NCBI RefSeq assembly: GCF_000350225.1
Contig: NW_005178942.1
Span: 123,175 to 187,174 of the forward strand
Source: Chondrus crispus
Lineage: Eukaryota > Rhodophyta > Florideophyceae > Gigartinales > Gigartinaceae
Reading direction: 5' to 3'
Length of the DNA stretch: 64,000 bases
Shown here: piece after piece, positions 40,791 to 51,803 of the stretch
Layout of the letters: every line of letters starts with the position of its first letter
Numbering within the stretch: the stretch's first letter is position 1
Translations under genes and position numbers: made by a program
The notes under the pieces: model-generated
What the model saw: the letters and a program-made list of their open reading frames with translations, nothing else
Told to the model about the DNA's origin: nothing
Database searches by the model: none

Positions 40791-41460
40791 TGTGGGATAA
40801 CTCCTCTCCGCCCTGGGTTGGGTGAGAGGCGGAGGCTTTAGCGAGGGAGCACGCGGCGCGGACGCGACGCGCCAATTGAACCGATCGGACGAGCTCGCGA
40901 AAAGGGAGTGGCTCACTGGCCGGTTACGCGCAGTCGCCCTGTGGTGCGTAAACGGGAGCGACCGGTAACGGGTTAGAAGCCAGCGCGCGCGGCGGACAAC
41001 CGAAACGGACGTACGTAGGCGCAAAAGGGACGGGGGCGAGCTTGCCCCCGTTTACTGGTGGGGACGGGTGCCAGGTCTTAACCCCGCAGGGGGACGCCTC
41101 GGACACCTGTCCCAGTACAGTAGTACAGTACCTGCCGCCTAGTGCGTGCCGGGTACTGTACACAATTAAAAAACTAGCGCCATAATTGCTACTACCGCAC
41201 GGACGCTGCTACTACACGTGTGCACCACTGTACACGCGTGTTGCTTACGGACTACCGCACGGACGACACGTGTGCTAACGCACACGCGTAACACGCGTAG
41301 ACTACCGCTCGGACGACACGTGCACTACTGTACACGTACGCCAGATTACGACCGCTCGGCATGCGCGCGCGCTCGCTACACGTGGGCACAGCCGCCCACG
41401 TGTATACCGTATACGGCCGTCCGATGACCTCCGCGCGCTCGCGCCCGTCATTATACTACA
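40791..41460 (-). repeat. 3' LTR of the chromovirus
   Basis: 670 bp, about three differences from the 5' LTR. It contains several small perfect hairpins, for example around ACGGGGGCGAGCTTGCCCCC and GTGGGCACAGCCGCCCAC, and repeated TACAGTA/TACTGTA words. Confidence 0.93.
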
Positions 41461-41462
41461 GA

Positions 41463-41473
41463 CCTCCCCCCTT
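41463..41473 (-). promoter_or_regulatory. Polypurine tract of the chromovirus
   Basis: The minus strand reads AAGGGGGGAGG, two bases before the 3' LTR, where plus-strand DNA synthesis is primed in LTR retrotransposons. Confidence 0.75.
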
Positions 41474-41551
41474 AGCTTTCGCTACGTCCCCGTAGCGACC
41501 CTCTACTCGAGCGCGCGGGTCCGTTCCGGACGTTTCCTTCTATCGCGCACG

Positions 41552-44044
41552 ATGCGGGAACAGAAGCCCCTCCGCGTGGACGATCATGCCCCCTGGCTCG
41601 TCAGCGAGCTGGCGGTATATAACGCCGCGAGTTCGACCGATTCGGAGAGCGCGTCTTCCGATTCTCCCCACGCGATCCACACTGACCCCCCAACTCTTCC
41701 CCAGCACTCCCCTGCGAACTCCGAAACCTCCTCCGACAGCGACGACGACATTCCCCTACAGCAGCTCTTCAACCAACCGATGGACGGTCATCGCGACACG
41801 CCAGCTGTGCGCGCGTACAGGCAGCCGTTGAGCCCGCCTCGGGCTCCGGCAGCGACGCCGGTCGGTCCCACCTTCCAACCGCGGCGACGCCTTCGCGACG
41901 GCCTGCACCCGCCCCCTGGAGTGGCGGGGCCCGCGCAAGCGCCAATTGATTCGCCCGTACCGGTCGCTCCGCCACCGCCGGGCGCCCAAGCAACACAGTC
42001 CCCGCCGCTGCCCCTCGTGGGCGTGGCTCCAAGAATGGTCGAGGCGGACCCGGAGCTCCCCGTGGAGCTGCCGCCGCCTCCCATGTCGCCACTGCCCGCT
42101 GCGGGTACGGCGCTCACAAGGGCCGCTTCCGAGGCGCCGTACGCGGCGCCGGCGCCGTCGAGTAGCGTAGCGCTTGCGCCGACCGGACGGGGAGCGACAA
42201 CGTCGCTGGGGCGGGTATTCACCGCCCCGAGTACCCCGGGCTGGCTGCGCAGCGGCGTTGGTTCCGTACGGTCGCTGTGGCCCGGGTCCTCGATGGACCA
42301 CCGCCGCCGGCGCGCACGCCGACGCGCTGCGGGCCGCAAGCCTCCGCTTACGGTCGAGGAGTACGTTCAGCGGAACTTGCTGGACGCGGCGAGGTTCGCG
42401 GCCATTCCGATGGTGCGCGCGATCAAGACTCCGTCCGGACGCGGTGCCGTTGCGCAAGAGAACCGCGCCGGCCCGTGGAAGGCGCGGTGGCGTCACGCCC
42501 CGTGTCGGACGCCGGCCGCGGCGGGCAGTGACTTGCTCTACGTCCGCTGCGAGGGCGAGGAAAAGTACCACATCTCGCTGCTGAACCTCTTCGGTCGGTA
42601 TCGTCGCTACGAGGGCCTCGCGCCCGACGTCCGCTTGGTGGCCTTTCCGCGGCCTTTCGACAGCTGGTACAGCGTTGCGAACCGAGCGCGGTGGGGTGAG
42701 GACGCAGCGCGCGAGAGTCGGCTGCGCTGGCGCCGGGTGGACGATTTCTTCCACATGTGGCACAGCACCGAGTTTTTCTCGGTGCCCAGCGCCGCGCGGC
42801 GTGGCCTGTACCCCGCGCTCCCGCCGAACTGGTCGACGTTCGAGGCGCCGGAGTACCTGTGCGTACCGACGCCGAGCGTCATGGCGTACGTGGCGGCGCA
42901 TTGGTTGCCGCTCGGCCGATCGGAATCCGCGGAAACGGAGCGAACGCGCGTCTTGGTGCACGCGATCATGCTTTCCGAATGGGCGGTCTTGGCCTTCCTG
43001 TGCTTCTTGCACGCCGCTCGCGAGGGACTGCCGTTCTTCACGAAGTGTCCCGACCCGCGGCTGATCGCGCGACGCGAGGAACCGTTCGGTGAGCGCGGCC
43101 TGCTCTTCCGCCTCTCGGCGGGGCTCATCGATTTAATCCGCTCGGTCGGTATCGCGGAGATCCTCGAGGGTACGGCGTTTGACGCGGCGTACGCGACGCA
43201 GCTGTTGGCGTTCACCGAGGGTATGGATTGGAGCGGCCGGCCGGACTTCGCGTGGTTCAGCTGGAACCAGCGGTGTACCCTACCGATGCCCGCCGGAGCC
43301 GAGGCAGAGACCGGTGCCGATGGTGGCAGCGCGGCCCCCGGTCCAGCGGACGCGACCGTCGCGGTCGACGTGGACGGCGCAGTCGACACGGTCGACGCGG
43401 GTGACACGGGCGGCTTGCTTGCCGATGCCGATATCGCGCCGCCGCGCGATGCGGGAACCGGTGCGGTGAGGAGCGTCGTCGAGACCGCGGTACCGGCCCG
43501 CGGCGGGTCCGCTCGCGTGGCCTCGATCCAGAGCGACTCGCCGAAGGGGTTAAGAGAACCCCCCGGTGTCGTGGGAATTTCGGCCCCCACCTCAAGCCCC
43601 CCACACATCAGCGTGGTGACCGGTACCGAAGGCGATCATCGTCCCGTTCCGATGCCGCCTCCTCCAGTTCCACAACCGTCCGGCCGGTCTTCCCCGGAGC
43701 GCCTCCGTGAGGAGGCCGCGTTCACTGCCCTGCAGTACGCTTGCTCCTTCGAGGGGGCAACAGTTCCTTCGTCGGTTGAGCAGGCGCTGCTGCAGGCGCG
43801 CGAGTGGATGCACCAAGCCAAGCAGCTGGAGACGACCGTCGCGGCGCTCCGAGAGGCCTCCACCGCGGCGGAGCGTGAGCGCGTCGAGCATCACGAGAAG
43901 CTCCGCGGCGTGCAGGACATCCTCGCGGTCGTCAGCCAACGTCTCGCGGCGCCGCCGATGCCTGCCGCTACGGTCGGGGCCTCGCGCCCCGCGCCCGAAG
44001 ATGCCGCGGCGGCTCCGCCGGCTAAGCGCACGCGTCGTTCTTGA
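41552..44044 (+). CDS. 830-aa antisense ORF inside the chromovirus
   Basis: An intact ATG-to-TGA frame on the strand opposite gag-pol, convergent with pol. Residues 1-260 are Pro/Ser/Ala-rich and disordered. About 265-560 looks globular, with many Trp and Tyr residues (WHSTEFFSVPSAARRGLYPA; WSTFEAPEYLCVPTP) and hydrophobic helices (MLSEWAVLAFLCFLHAAREG). A low-complexity Asp/Ala stretch follows, then a coiled coil near 735-790 (AREWMHQAKQLETTVAALRE) and a C-terminal nuclear-localisation-like AKRTRRS. I recognise no family. Extra ORFs, including antisense ones, are known in some large plant gypsy elements. GC-rich codon choice makes long frames easier, but the domain-like pattern argues this one is real. 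Confidence 0.6.
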   Translation: MREQKPLRVDDHAPWLVSELAVYNAASSTDSESASSDSPHAIHTDPPTLPQHSPANSETSSDSDDDIPLQQLFNQPMDGHRDTPAVRAYRQPLSPPRAPAATPVGPTFQPRRRLRDGLHPPPGVAGPAQAPIDSPVPVAPPPPGAQATQSPPLPLVGVAPRMVEADPELPVELPPPPMSPLPAAGTALTRAASEAPYAAPAPSSSVALAPTGRGATTSLGRVFTAPSTPGWLRSGVGSVRSLWPGSSMDHRRRRARRRAAGRKPPLTVEEYVQRNLLDAARFAAIPMVRAIKTPSGRGAVAQENRAGPWKARWRHAPCRTPAAAGSDLLYVRCEGEEKYHISLLNLFGRYRRYEGLAPDVRLVAFPRPFDSWYSVANRARWGEDAARESRLRWRRVDDFFHMWHSTEFFSVPSAARRGLYPALPPNWSTFEAPEYLCVPTPSVMAYVAAHWLPLGRSESAETERTRVLVHAIMLSEWAVLAFLCFLHAAREGLPFFTKCPDPRLIARREEPFGERGLLFRLSAGLIDLIRSVGIAEILEGTAFDAAYATQLLAFTEGMDWSGRPDFAWFSWNQRCTLPMPAGAEAETGADGGSAAPGPADATVAVDVDGAVDTVDAGDTGGLLADADIAPPRDAGTGAVRSVVETAVPARGGSARVASIQSDSPKGLREPPGVVGISAPTSSPPHISVVTGTEGDHRPVPMPPPPVPQPSGRSSPERLREEAAFTALQYACSFEGATVPSSVEQALLQAREWMHQAKQLETTVAALREASTAAERERVEHHEKLRGVQDILAVVSQRLAAPPMPAATVGASRPAPEDAAAAPPAKRTRRS

Positions 44045-44220
44045 GCCCCGACCCGTTGGTCGCCCCCTTTCGCGTAGCCCATTAGGGGCTTCGCCCACAG
44101 TAAACAGAGCCGACTAGCGGTGTTCCTTGCCTTCTCCTTTTGGCACGTGCGGGCGGTAGTGCACGACGCGCGCGAGCGAGGTCGTCCTGGCGGTTCGGCC
44201 GTGCGAGGCCAGAAGAAGCG

Positions 44221-47200
44221 CTACGCGAGCGCGCTTGTCCGTCCTTGGCGCGTACGCCAATATCGGTCGATGAAAGGTTGCGGGAGCCCCTCGGAGGGCT
44301 CGTAGGTATCGTCGGAGGCGGCGTACCCGTACCAGCGAACCTTGTACTCGGTGCCGCCGCGGGTCATACGGTGTCCGACGATGCGGGCAACGACGTATTC
44401 CGCGCGGGGCGTTGTAGTTTGCGCGTCCGATGCGGATGGAATGGCCGAGGCGACAGTGTCCCCCGGCCCGCGTGGCATTTTTGTGACGCGGTCGATGCTC
44501 ACGCAATTCTACACACCGTCCTGCTCGATGAGGACCGTGGTGTCCGTAGCGGAGCGCACGCGAAACGGACCCTCTGTCTTTGGTAGAAGTTTGACAGAGA
44601 GCTCGTCCGTTCCGGTCGTACCTTGCGCACGCGTGCGTCGCTCGACGCTTGTCAACGGGCGGGGCGGGCGATCAACGTAGACAAAATCGCCCGCCACAAC
44701 GACCGGACGGAAGCGGACCTTCTTGTCAAAATCGTCCTTGTACCGCTTTTGCGATGCGGATAATTTCGTCCGAGCGCGGTCGAGAGCGTCGCGAAGCTTG
44801 CGCAGCGTGGTGCGCTTGTACTGCACCGGGGTCCGCGGGTCCTCTCGATGGGTCCCCGCGTCCTGCGGCACAGTACCGGGGAGAATCAAACCGGACGGTG
44901 GCCGCGTTAACACCAGGTCGAACGGAGTCGTCTCCGTCGCCCGGTGGACCTGCGTATTGTACGCGAAGGTCAGCGGCTGCACGTAGTCGTCCCAATCGCG
45001 CTGGTGCTCCTCCACTTAGTGCCGGAGGCGTTGCACCAGCGTGCGATTGAACCGTTCGGTCTGCCCATTCGACTGGGGGTGGTAGGCTGTCGTGAGATAA
45101 TGCCGCACCCCCAGGAGGGCGCATACCGCGTCGAAGAATTTCGCAGCGAACTGGGGGCCGTTGTCGGTTAGTACGTAGCGCGGCGCTCCGTAAACGTAGA
45201 CCCAGTTGTCTAAAAACGCGTTTGCGACGACCGAAGCGGTTGTGGTCCGCAGCGGGATACTGCGCGTTAGCTTGGAGAACCGGTCGGTAATTACCAACAC
45301 GTGTTGGTTTCCGTGCGCGGTCTTGGGTAGGGGCCCCAGGAGGTTCATCGCGACAAACTCCAAGGGGCCCGCCGCGGGGAACAGCTTGAGATCCTTTTGG
45401 TTCTTGACAAGCGTCCCGCGGGTCGCAGCACACGAGGTGCAATTCCGTATGGTCGAAAACGCGTCGCTGGCCATGTGTGGCCAGTAGTACTCCCTGCGAA
45501 GGGTGTAGTACATACGCGTCGCTCCCGGGTGACCTGCCAACCTCGGATGGTGTGCCAGGTACAGTACCCGGGGGCGCAACCGAGTCGGTACCACGCGCTG
45601 CAGGGTCCCGTCCAGCGGGGACGTCCTCACGAGAAATCCGTAACGGTCGATGTCGAACTTCGAGTTCGGCGTCCCGACGGTTTCCGCGGCGAAGCGACAG
45701 AAGGCGTCCTCAGCTTGTTCTCGTAAAAATTCCTCAACCGAGATGGACGCAGCGTCGCGTTCCTCGGGAGTTATCGCGAGCGTGTGACAACCGTCCGGAC
45801 GGTCTTGCGGCGGGTCGCAGTGCACATTGTCCAGGAGGGCCTCGCTGCCCTCTTCGTACTGGACCGCGAAGCACGGGACCTCATCATCGACCGGTTCGGT
45901 GTCTCCTCCATCGGTACGTAAGCGCGATACGCCGTCCGCGAGTTGGTGCTTGACGCCTAGGCGGTACTGTACCTCGTAGTCGTACTCCGCCAAGCGCAGG
46001 CGCCAGCGAGCGAGCCGACCGGAACTGTCCGCTAAATTGAGGACCCAGCGTAGGGCCTCGTGATCCGTGCGAAGGTTGAACGCGCTTCCGTATAGGTACG
46101 GCCGTAGGGTGAGGATGCTCCACACTACGGCCAAGCATTCCTTTTCGGTAGTCGTATAATTGCGCTCCGCGTCGGTCAACGCACGACTCCAATATCCGAT
46201 CGGTCGAGTACCTCCATCGGGTTGCTCCTGTAGAAGGGCGCAACCCACTTGGTGTCCGCACGCGTCGGTGTCCAGCGTATATTTCCGTCTGTAGCGGGGT
46301 AGCGCGAGGATTGGCGGCGACACGAGGCGCCGCCTCAATTCCTCAAACGCCGCGTATTCCGCATCGGTTAAGATCTCGAACTCGTAGGGCTGATTCTTGC
46401 CGGTCTTCTTATTCAGCGGCGTGGCGATCTTCGCGAATCCTTGCACAAACCGCCGGTACACGTTGCACATCCCGAGAAAGGATCGCAGTTCCGTTTGGTT
46501 CGTAGGCGCGCGCGCGCGCTCGATCGCGATGACGTTGCGTCGCTCCACCTCCAACCGTCCCGGACGAATGACGTGCCCGAGATAGGTTACGGAGGTGTCG
46601 AAAAACGCGCACTTCGCCAATTTTAGCGACACGCCCGCGGTATGTAGAAGCCGTAGTACCTCGCGCACGTGTGCCATATGTTCCGTAACGGTTCGCGAGT
46701 AGACAATGACGTCATCGAGGTAGACCAACGCGGTCTCCCATTTCACGCGGGACAGGATGATGTCGACCGCTCGTTGAAATGTCGCGGGCGCGTTTTTGAG
46801 ACCGAACGGCATGCGTAGAAAACGGTAGAGGCCCGAATGCGACGCGAACGTCGTTTTATCGCGGTCCTCCTCGGCGATCTCCACCTGCCAATACCCGCTA
46901 TTACAGTCTAGCGTGGTAAAGACAGTGGCATCGCCGAGCGAGTCGATACATTCGTCCATGCGCGGTAGTGGGTAGGAGTCGCGAACCGTAACGGCGTTTA
47001 GCTTGCGATAGTCCACGCAGAACCGCATGGTCCCGTCCTTCTTAGGGACGAAGACCACGGGGCTCGCCCACTTGGCCGATGTCGGTTCGATGACTCCCGC
47101 GTGCAGCATGCGGTCGATTTCCTTCTTCTCCTTCTCGCGCGCGATGGGTCCGGCTCGGTAGGGTGCTTGATAGATCGGCTTCGCACCAGGCTTCAGCTCG

Positions 47201-48723
47201 ATGCGATGCTTCGTAGCATCGATCTTACCCAAGTGGCTGGACCGCATGTCCTTGAACTCGGACAGCATGTCCATAATTTCCGACCGGACGGTACTGTCTT
47301 CTGCACCAATATGGACGTCTTCTTCCCACGAGCGGGTCTTCTCCGCGTCCGTATCGGTCCGCTCATCCGCGTTAGCGGGATTGCCACTGTGGGCTTCGTC
47401 CGTTTCCGGTTCTTCTCGTCGCGCGCCTCCTCCCGTAGCGGTGGTGGATTTAATTCTGCCATCGTCCGTAACGGGTCCTTCTCGTCGCGCACATTCCCCC
47501 GCGGGTGAGGAATTAATCCTGCCTTCGTCCGTAACTGGTTGTTCGCGTCGCGCCTGTTCCTCCGTAGCGGTCGAGGAATTATTTTTGTTCCCTCCCCCTT
47601 CCTTAGCGTCGGCCTCTCCGGGGACCGGCACGCCAAGTGCCAGGATGTGTGTGGGGGATGGCAACGCGAGGCCAACAACGGTATGCTTGGGGACGTGGGC
47701 CGCGCGGCTTCCGAAGTTGCTAACAAGCACCGTAAACGGCTCGCCCGGGAAGAGGTCCATGACCCCCTGGGCCATCAGGCATAAATTCTTATGCGCCGTT
47801 TTGGGGTGGTTTTGCAGGAAGCAAAGCCCCCCAACCGGTGTTGCGACGCGTACCATCGCTTGGGTCATCGGGGGTATCGTGACCCGCTTGACCACGCGAA
47901 TTTTCCGTGACGGTACGTTCGTCGGGAACTGCGCGCGCTTCCGGTCGGCCGAATTTTCCTCCTGCGGGAGCTGCTGCGAGGGTCCCCTCGAGGCCATCTT
48001 GCGGTCGTGCCTCGAGGGTGTGACTCCCGTCAGCGCTACGGACGGCGCATGATGGAACAGCACCTTCCTCTGCGGTGGCAGGATCGCCTTCACGTGGCGA
48101 TCCAGGAACGTGGTCCCGAGGATACAGTCCACCGCGAGGTTGGTGACGACCAAGAACGGCACGCGCGCGACGAACTCACCAATCCGGACGTACAGTTTGA
48201 GCTCGCCGAGGGCCTTCATCGACCTATTCGAAGCGTCGATGAGCGGCGGGCTCCGCGCGGACTGGATGGCAGCGCGCCACGGTTCTGCCACACAGCGTAG
48301 GTGGATTAGATTCGGGCCGGCGCCCGAATCTAGAACCGGCGTGATGGCGCGCATCATCGCGCGTCGTCGTCCGACCGTTGCGGTGACCTTATAATTTTGC
48401 TTCTTGAAGAAGCAAATTGCCGCTTCGTCTGTTCGGCTCTGCGATGGCGCGCGTACCGAAGCGGTCGACGGGGTGTCTTGTTTATTGAGGCTTGGCACGG
48501 GGAGGATCGTCGACGCCTCTACGCGTCCTCCCCGGCTTCCCCCGTCAACCCAAGGTCCTCGGGCCCCTCGTCCGTCAGCGGTAGCGCGGGTTCTTCCGAT
48601 TGGACGGCCTCGCGCGGCTCGACCACGTTGATGCCCGTGGGAGCCTGCGCACGCGAATTTCGCCACGCGGTCGGCGGTTGGCGCTCGAACGGCGAACCCG
48701 GGCGGAGACCTTGACGGATCCAA
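44221..48723 (-). pseudogene. Chromovirus pol (protease, RT, RNase H, integrase, chromodomain) with two in-frame stops
   Basis: The frame lies -1 relative to gag and overlaps its end. In order: protease PVLDSGAGPN, reverse transcriptase (MRFCVDYRKLNAVTVRDSYP; LVYLDDVIVYS), RNase H (YTLDTDACGHQVGCALLQEQ), and integrase with H-H-C-C (HPGATRMYYTLRREYYWPHM ... CTSC). The integrase Asp and Asp-Glu sites are VITDRFSKLTRS and YVLTDNGPQF ... HPQSNGQTERFNR. At 45016-45018 a TAA splits the integrase; the same frame continues (VEEHQRDWDDYVQPLTFAYN) to a TAG at 44509-44511, after which the chromodomain follows (AEYVVARIVGHRMTRGGTEY, then KVRWYGY). The copy is disabled for integration despite its young LTRs. 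Confidence 0.88.
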
Positions 48724-51005
48724 AGCTTTTGATAATTGGCCTCGCGGGCCTGCAAAAGCTTCGAACGCAGCGCGCTATCCGCCACCACAGGACATTGCTC
48801 CTGTCGGTGGGTCAGGTCCAGACAGAACCGGCACGGCGGGGGTCGCGGTAATCCTTGGTTGAAGAACCGGACCCGCTGGTTCTGTACTGGCCTTCCGTAC
48901 GGATGTGCGCGCGCGTCACCGTGTTGGGCGGGCGCCATCGGCGCGCCCGCCGGGGACGAGGCAGGTGACGGATGGTAGCTAGTCGGCGGCGAGCTAAGCG
49001 AGCTCGGCGTCGCCGACTGGTCCGTCACCGCCAGTATCTCCTCCGTTTCGGTTCCGCGCGCTGTCGGGAGTTCAGACAGGGACTCGACCGACAGCACGGG
49101 CCTTGTCCGCGCGTTGCGCGTGAATCTTCTCACCGAATCGGACGGTGCTTGAGGCGACGCGAGCGAGGTCGCCTGTCTTCGAGCAAAGCGGTGCGTCTCG
49201 CCTATCGCTTGCGCGTAGCGTGCCACCGCTTGGTAGTCCACGCCCGGATGCGTCGCGAGATAATTCCGCACCTGCGCGCACGTCGCTGGCAGAAGTCCCT
49301 CCACAAAAAGGGACTTCAGGCGCCTGTCCGAAAATACGGTTCCGCAGCGCAACGCCTTGTCCCACAACTGGTTACTGTACACCTCCTCCGTCATATTAGA
49401 GCTCTGACGGAAGGAGGTGACATCACTGACCGCTTCGGAAATAACTTCGTCAGTCGCGTACGTGCGCAATAAAAAGTTAACAACTTCCGCGTAGGTTTCG
49501 AGCATATCGCGCTGCTCCGCATCGACCGCCATGGTGTTCCCGTGTAGCCTGGACTGGAGCAAGGCGTGAGCCTGCCCAGTCAAATAAAACTGGAAACACC
49601 ATACGGCCGCGCCTTCGCTGACCCCATTGTGGTCGCAGGCCATCTTGAAGCGCGCGAGAAATCCTAGCACCGCGATTGGATCTTGACCACCGAATGTGTG
49701 GGTTTTCAGCTGGACGTCCAACTTCTTCCGATATCGGTTAACTTGCCGCGCGGTACTCGCGTCGTAGCGCGCGCTGCGATTTTCCAGCCTATACGTGCGG
49801 TAGTCGACGGCCTTGGTGAACAGGTCGTTCAGCGGCCTGATCACCGGCAGCCGTTTCGGATCCCGCCTCGGGGCAGACCGGCGGTCTCTGCCCCTGCGGT
49901 GGCGGTCTCCTTCTCCGCCGGGGCTACTGTAGCCCTCCGGATCGGAGTCTTCTCGCCGGAACCGACGTCGGTCGCGCGCATTGCGACCTCTGCGGTCGCC
50001 TCTGCGCGATCCGTCCGACTCGGTGTCCTCGTCATCGGAGGGGTATCCACCTCCTCCGGCATCGCGGTATCGCGTGTAACGTCCGTCGCGGTTATCATCG
50101 GAGGGGTAACCGACCCCTCCGGCATCGCGGTATCGCGCGTAGCGTCCGTCGCGGTTCTTGCGCCTCGCCCTGTGGCGACGTCTTGTGTCTTCTTCCTCGG
50201 AGGGGTTTTCTGTACCCTCCGAGGTGTAGCCTTGAGCGCCGGGTGCGCTTCTTCTGCTCGACCGATACGGCTGTCGCTTTTCTGTCGCGAAGCGCCCCAG
50301 GCGGTTTTCTGTCCCGCGGGGGCCAGCCGTATCGGCGAGTACGGGAGGGCCATTTTCTGTGGGCCCTCCTGTAGCACCATAAATTGGTGGGAGGTAAATG
50401 GTCTTACCCTCCGGGTGAGGGGCCATTGTACCGATCCCGGGTGCGGCGCCGATCGGTTCAGCGTGCGTTAGCGTAGGATCCGGAGCGGTCGAGTCGCGCT
50501 GCTCGCGTGCGTCGACTCCTGCTCCGGCGAAGGTCGTGGCCAGACGATTGGCCACGGCGGAGCTGATCGCTCCCTTTAGAGCCGTACCGGACGGGGATTC
50601 TTCATCCACAGTGGTGAGCGCGGTCACCACCTCGCATTGGACTTGAGCGGGTAGAAGTTCGTCCAAAAGCGGTGGTATCGCGCTGCGTACGTGCGCGTCC
50701 ACGAGCGCGGGCACCGTTCGGTCGAGGCATACGCGCGCTACCTGGGGGAGTTCCGTAGCGAGGAACTCCTCGACCCAGGCCTGGATGCGCGGCTGAATCG
50801 CGTCGACCATCCATTGGACGCGATTCTCGGTGCCTGCCGACACGGCCGGCGTAACATCTGATGCGGACGCTCGCGTGCGGCCCGGTCGCGGTGGCGGTCG
50901 CAGCAGGGCTTCCGGGTTCTCCACCCGGGGGCGCGGTGCGCCACTGCCACTGCGGGTGCTCAGACGCCCGGAGGCGGAGTCTCCCCCTTGATCCGGTCGG
51001 TTCAT
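48519..51005 (-). CDS. Chromovirus gag polyprotein
   Basis: 828 codons from ATG 51005 (MNRPDQGGDSASGRLSTRSG); the frame is open 81 nt further upstream from GTG. The first ~400 residues are Arg/Asp/Gly-rich with several near-identical RDAGG-GYPSDD repeats. The capsid-like helical domain follows (PIAVLGFLARFKMACDHNGV; FQFYLTGQAHALLQSRL). Near the end is a CCHC zinc knuckle (PCRFCLDLTHRQEQCPV; C-x2-C-x4-H-x4-C). The stop at 48519 overlaps pol by ~200 nt in the -1 frame, so pol is probably made by -1 frameshifting, though no perfect slippery heptamer is obvious. Confidence 0.85.
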   Translation of the reverse strand: MNRPDQGGDSASGRLSTRSGSGAPRPRVENPEALLRPPPRPGRTRASASDVTPAVSAGTENRVQWMVDAIQPRIQAWVEEFLATELPQVARVCLDRTVPALVDAHVRSAIPPLLDELLPAQVQCEVVTALTTVDEESPSGTALKGAISSAVANRLATTFAGAGVDAREQRDSTAPDPTLTHAEPIGAAPGIGTMAPHPEGKTIYLPPIYGATGGPTENGPPVLADTAGPRGTENRLGRFATEKRQPYRSSRRSAPGAQGYTSEGTENPSEEEDTRRRHRARRKNRDGRYARYRDAGGVGYPSDDNRDGRYTRYRDAGGGGYPSDDEDTESDGSRRGDRRGRNARDRRRFRREDSDPEGYSSPGGEGDRHRRGRDRRSAPRRDPKRLPVIRPLNDLFTKAVDYRTYRLENRSARYDASTARQVNRYRKKLDVQLKTHTFGGQDPIAVLGFLARFKMACDHNGVSEGAAVWCFQFYLTGQAHALLQSRLHGNTMAVDAEQRDMLETYAEVVNFLLRTYATDEVISEAVSDVTSFRQSSNMTEEVYSNQLWDKALRCGTVFSDRRLKSLFVEGLLPATCAQVRNYLATHPGVDYQAVARYAQAIGETHRFARRQATSLASPQAPSDSVRRFTRNARTRPVLSVESLSELPTARGTETEEILAVTDQSATPSSLSSPPTSYHPSPASSPAGAPMAPAQHGDARAHPYGRPVQNQRVRFFNQGLPRPPPCRFCLDLTHRQEQCPVVADSALRSKLLQAREANYQKLWIRQGLRPGSPFERQPPTAWRNSRAQAPTGINVVEPREAVQSEEPALPLTDEGPEDLGLTGEAGEDA

Positions 51006-51100
51006 CGTCGAATACGCTTCGCGATCGACGCGGTGATTTCTCAACCTTTTCCGTCCGTACGGTTCCGCGCGCGATCGAGCGACCACGCGTGCGGCTCAAC

Positions 51101-51133
51101 CTCGAGAGTTATCCCCTCCACAAGAGTACCAAA
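51101..51133 (-). promoter_or_regulatory. Putative primer-binding region with hairpin
   Basis: Directly after the 5' LTR the minus strand reads TTTGGTACTCTTGTGGAGG. TGGTA could pair with a tRNA ending in TACCA. The LTR end GAGTTATCCC is followed 22 bases later by its complement GGGATAACTC, so this segment can form the loop of a hairpin. Confidence 0.4.
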
Positions 51134-51803
51134 TGTGGGATAACTCCTCTCCGCCCTGGGTTGGGTGAGAGGCGGAGGCTTTAGCGAGGGAGCACGCGGC
51201 GCGGACGCGACGCGCCAATTGAACCGATCGGACGAGCTCGCGAAAAGGGAGTGGCTCACTGGCCGGTTGCGCGCAGTCGCCCCGTGGTGCGTAAACGGGA
51301 GCGACCGGTAACGGGTTAGAAGCCAGCGCGCGCGGCGGACAACCGAAACGGACGTACGTAGGCGCAAAAGGGACGGGGGCGAGCTTGCCCCCGTTTACTG
51401 GTGGGGACGGTTGCCAGGTCTTAACCCCGCAGGGGGACGCCTCGGACACCTGTCCCAGTACAGTAGTACAGTACCTGCCGCCTAGTGCGTGCCGGGTACT
51501 GTACACAATTAAAAAACTAGCGCCATAATTGCTACTACCGCACGGACGCTGCTACTACACGTGTGCACCACTGTACACGCGTGTTGCTTACGGACTACCG
51601 CACGGACGACACGTGTGCTAACGCACACGCGTAACACGCGTAGACTACCGCTCGGACGACACGTGCACTACTGTACACGTACGCCAGATTACGACCGCTC
51701 GGCATGCGCGCGCGCTCGCTACACGTGGGCACAGCCGCCCACGTGTATACCGTATACGGCCGTCCGATGACCTCCGCGCGCTCGCGCCCGTCATTATACT
51801 ACA
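51134..51803 (-). repeat. 5' LTR of the chromovirus
   Basis: 670 bp. It drives minus-strand transcription of gag-pol. Almost identical to the copy at 40791-41460. Confidence 0.93.

Larger units (their letters stand above)
40791..51803 (-). mobile_element. Ty3/gypsy chromovirus with antisense ORF (innermost layer, 11,013 bp)
   Basis: 670-bp LTRs at 40791-41460 and 51134-51803 begin TG and end CA on the minus strand (TGTAGTATAA ... ATCCCACA), and differ at about three sites. The 5-bp target duplication is GGAGC (40786-40790, 51804-51808). The element is read on the minus strand: gag, then pol with protease, reverse transcriptase, RNase H, integrase and chromodomain. A long plus-strand ORF lies between pol and the 3' LTR. 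It inserted inside the piggyBac-like transposase gene. The near-identical LTRs indicate a recent insertion. Confidence 0.95.

Noticed and set aside
41756-43012. 418-codon minus-strand ORF in the chromovirus
   Set aside because: It mirrors the 830-codon plus-strand ORF, is extremely Arg-rich with no domain pattern, and lacks the composition of a folded protein.
48519-48735. A defined -1 slippery heptamer in the gag-pol overlap
   Set aside because: The frames are offset by -1, but the G-rich candidates do not fit the X XXY YYZ pattern in the gag frame, so no site is claimed.
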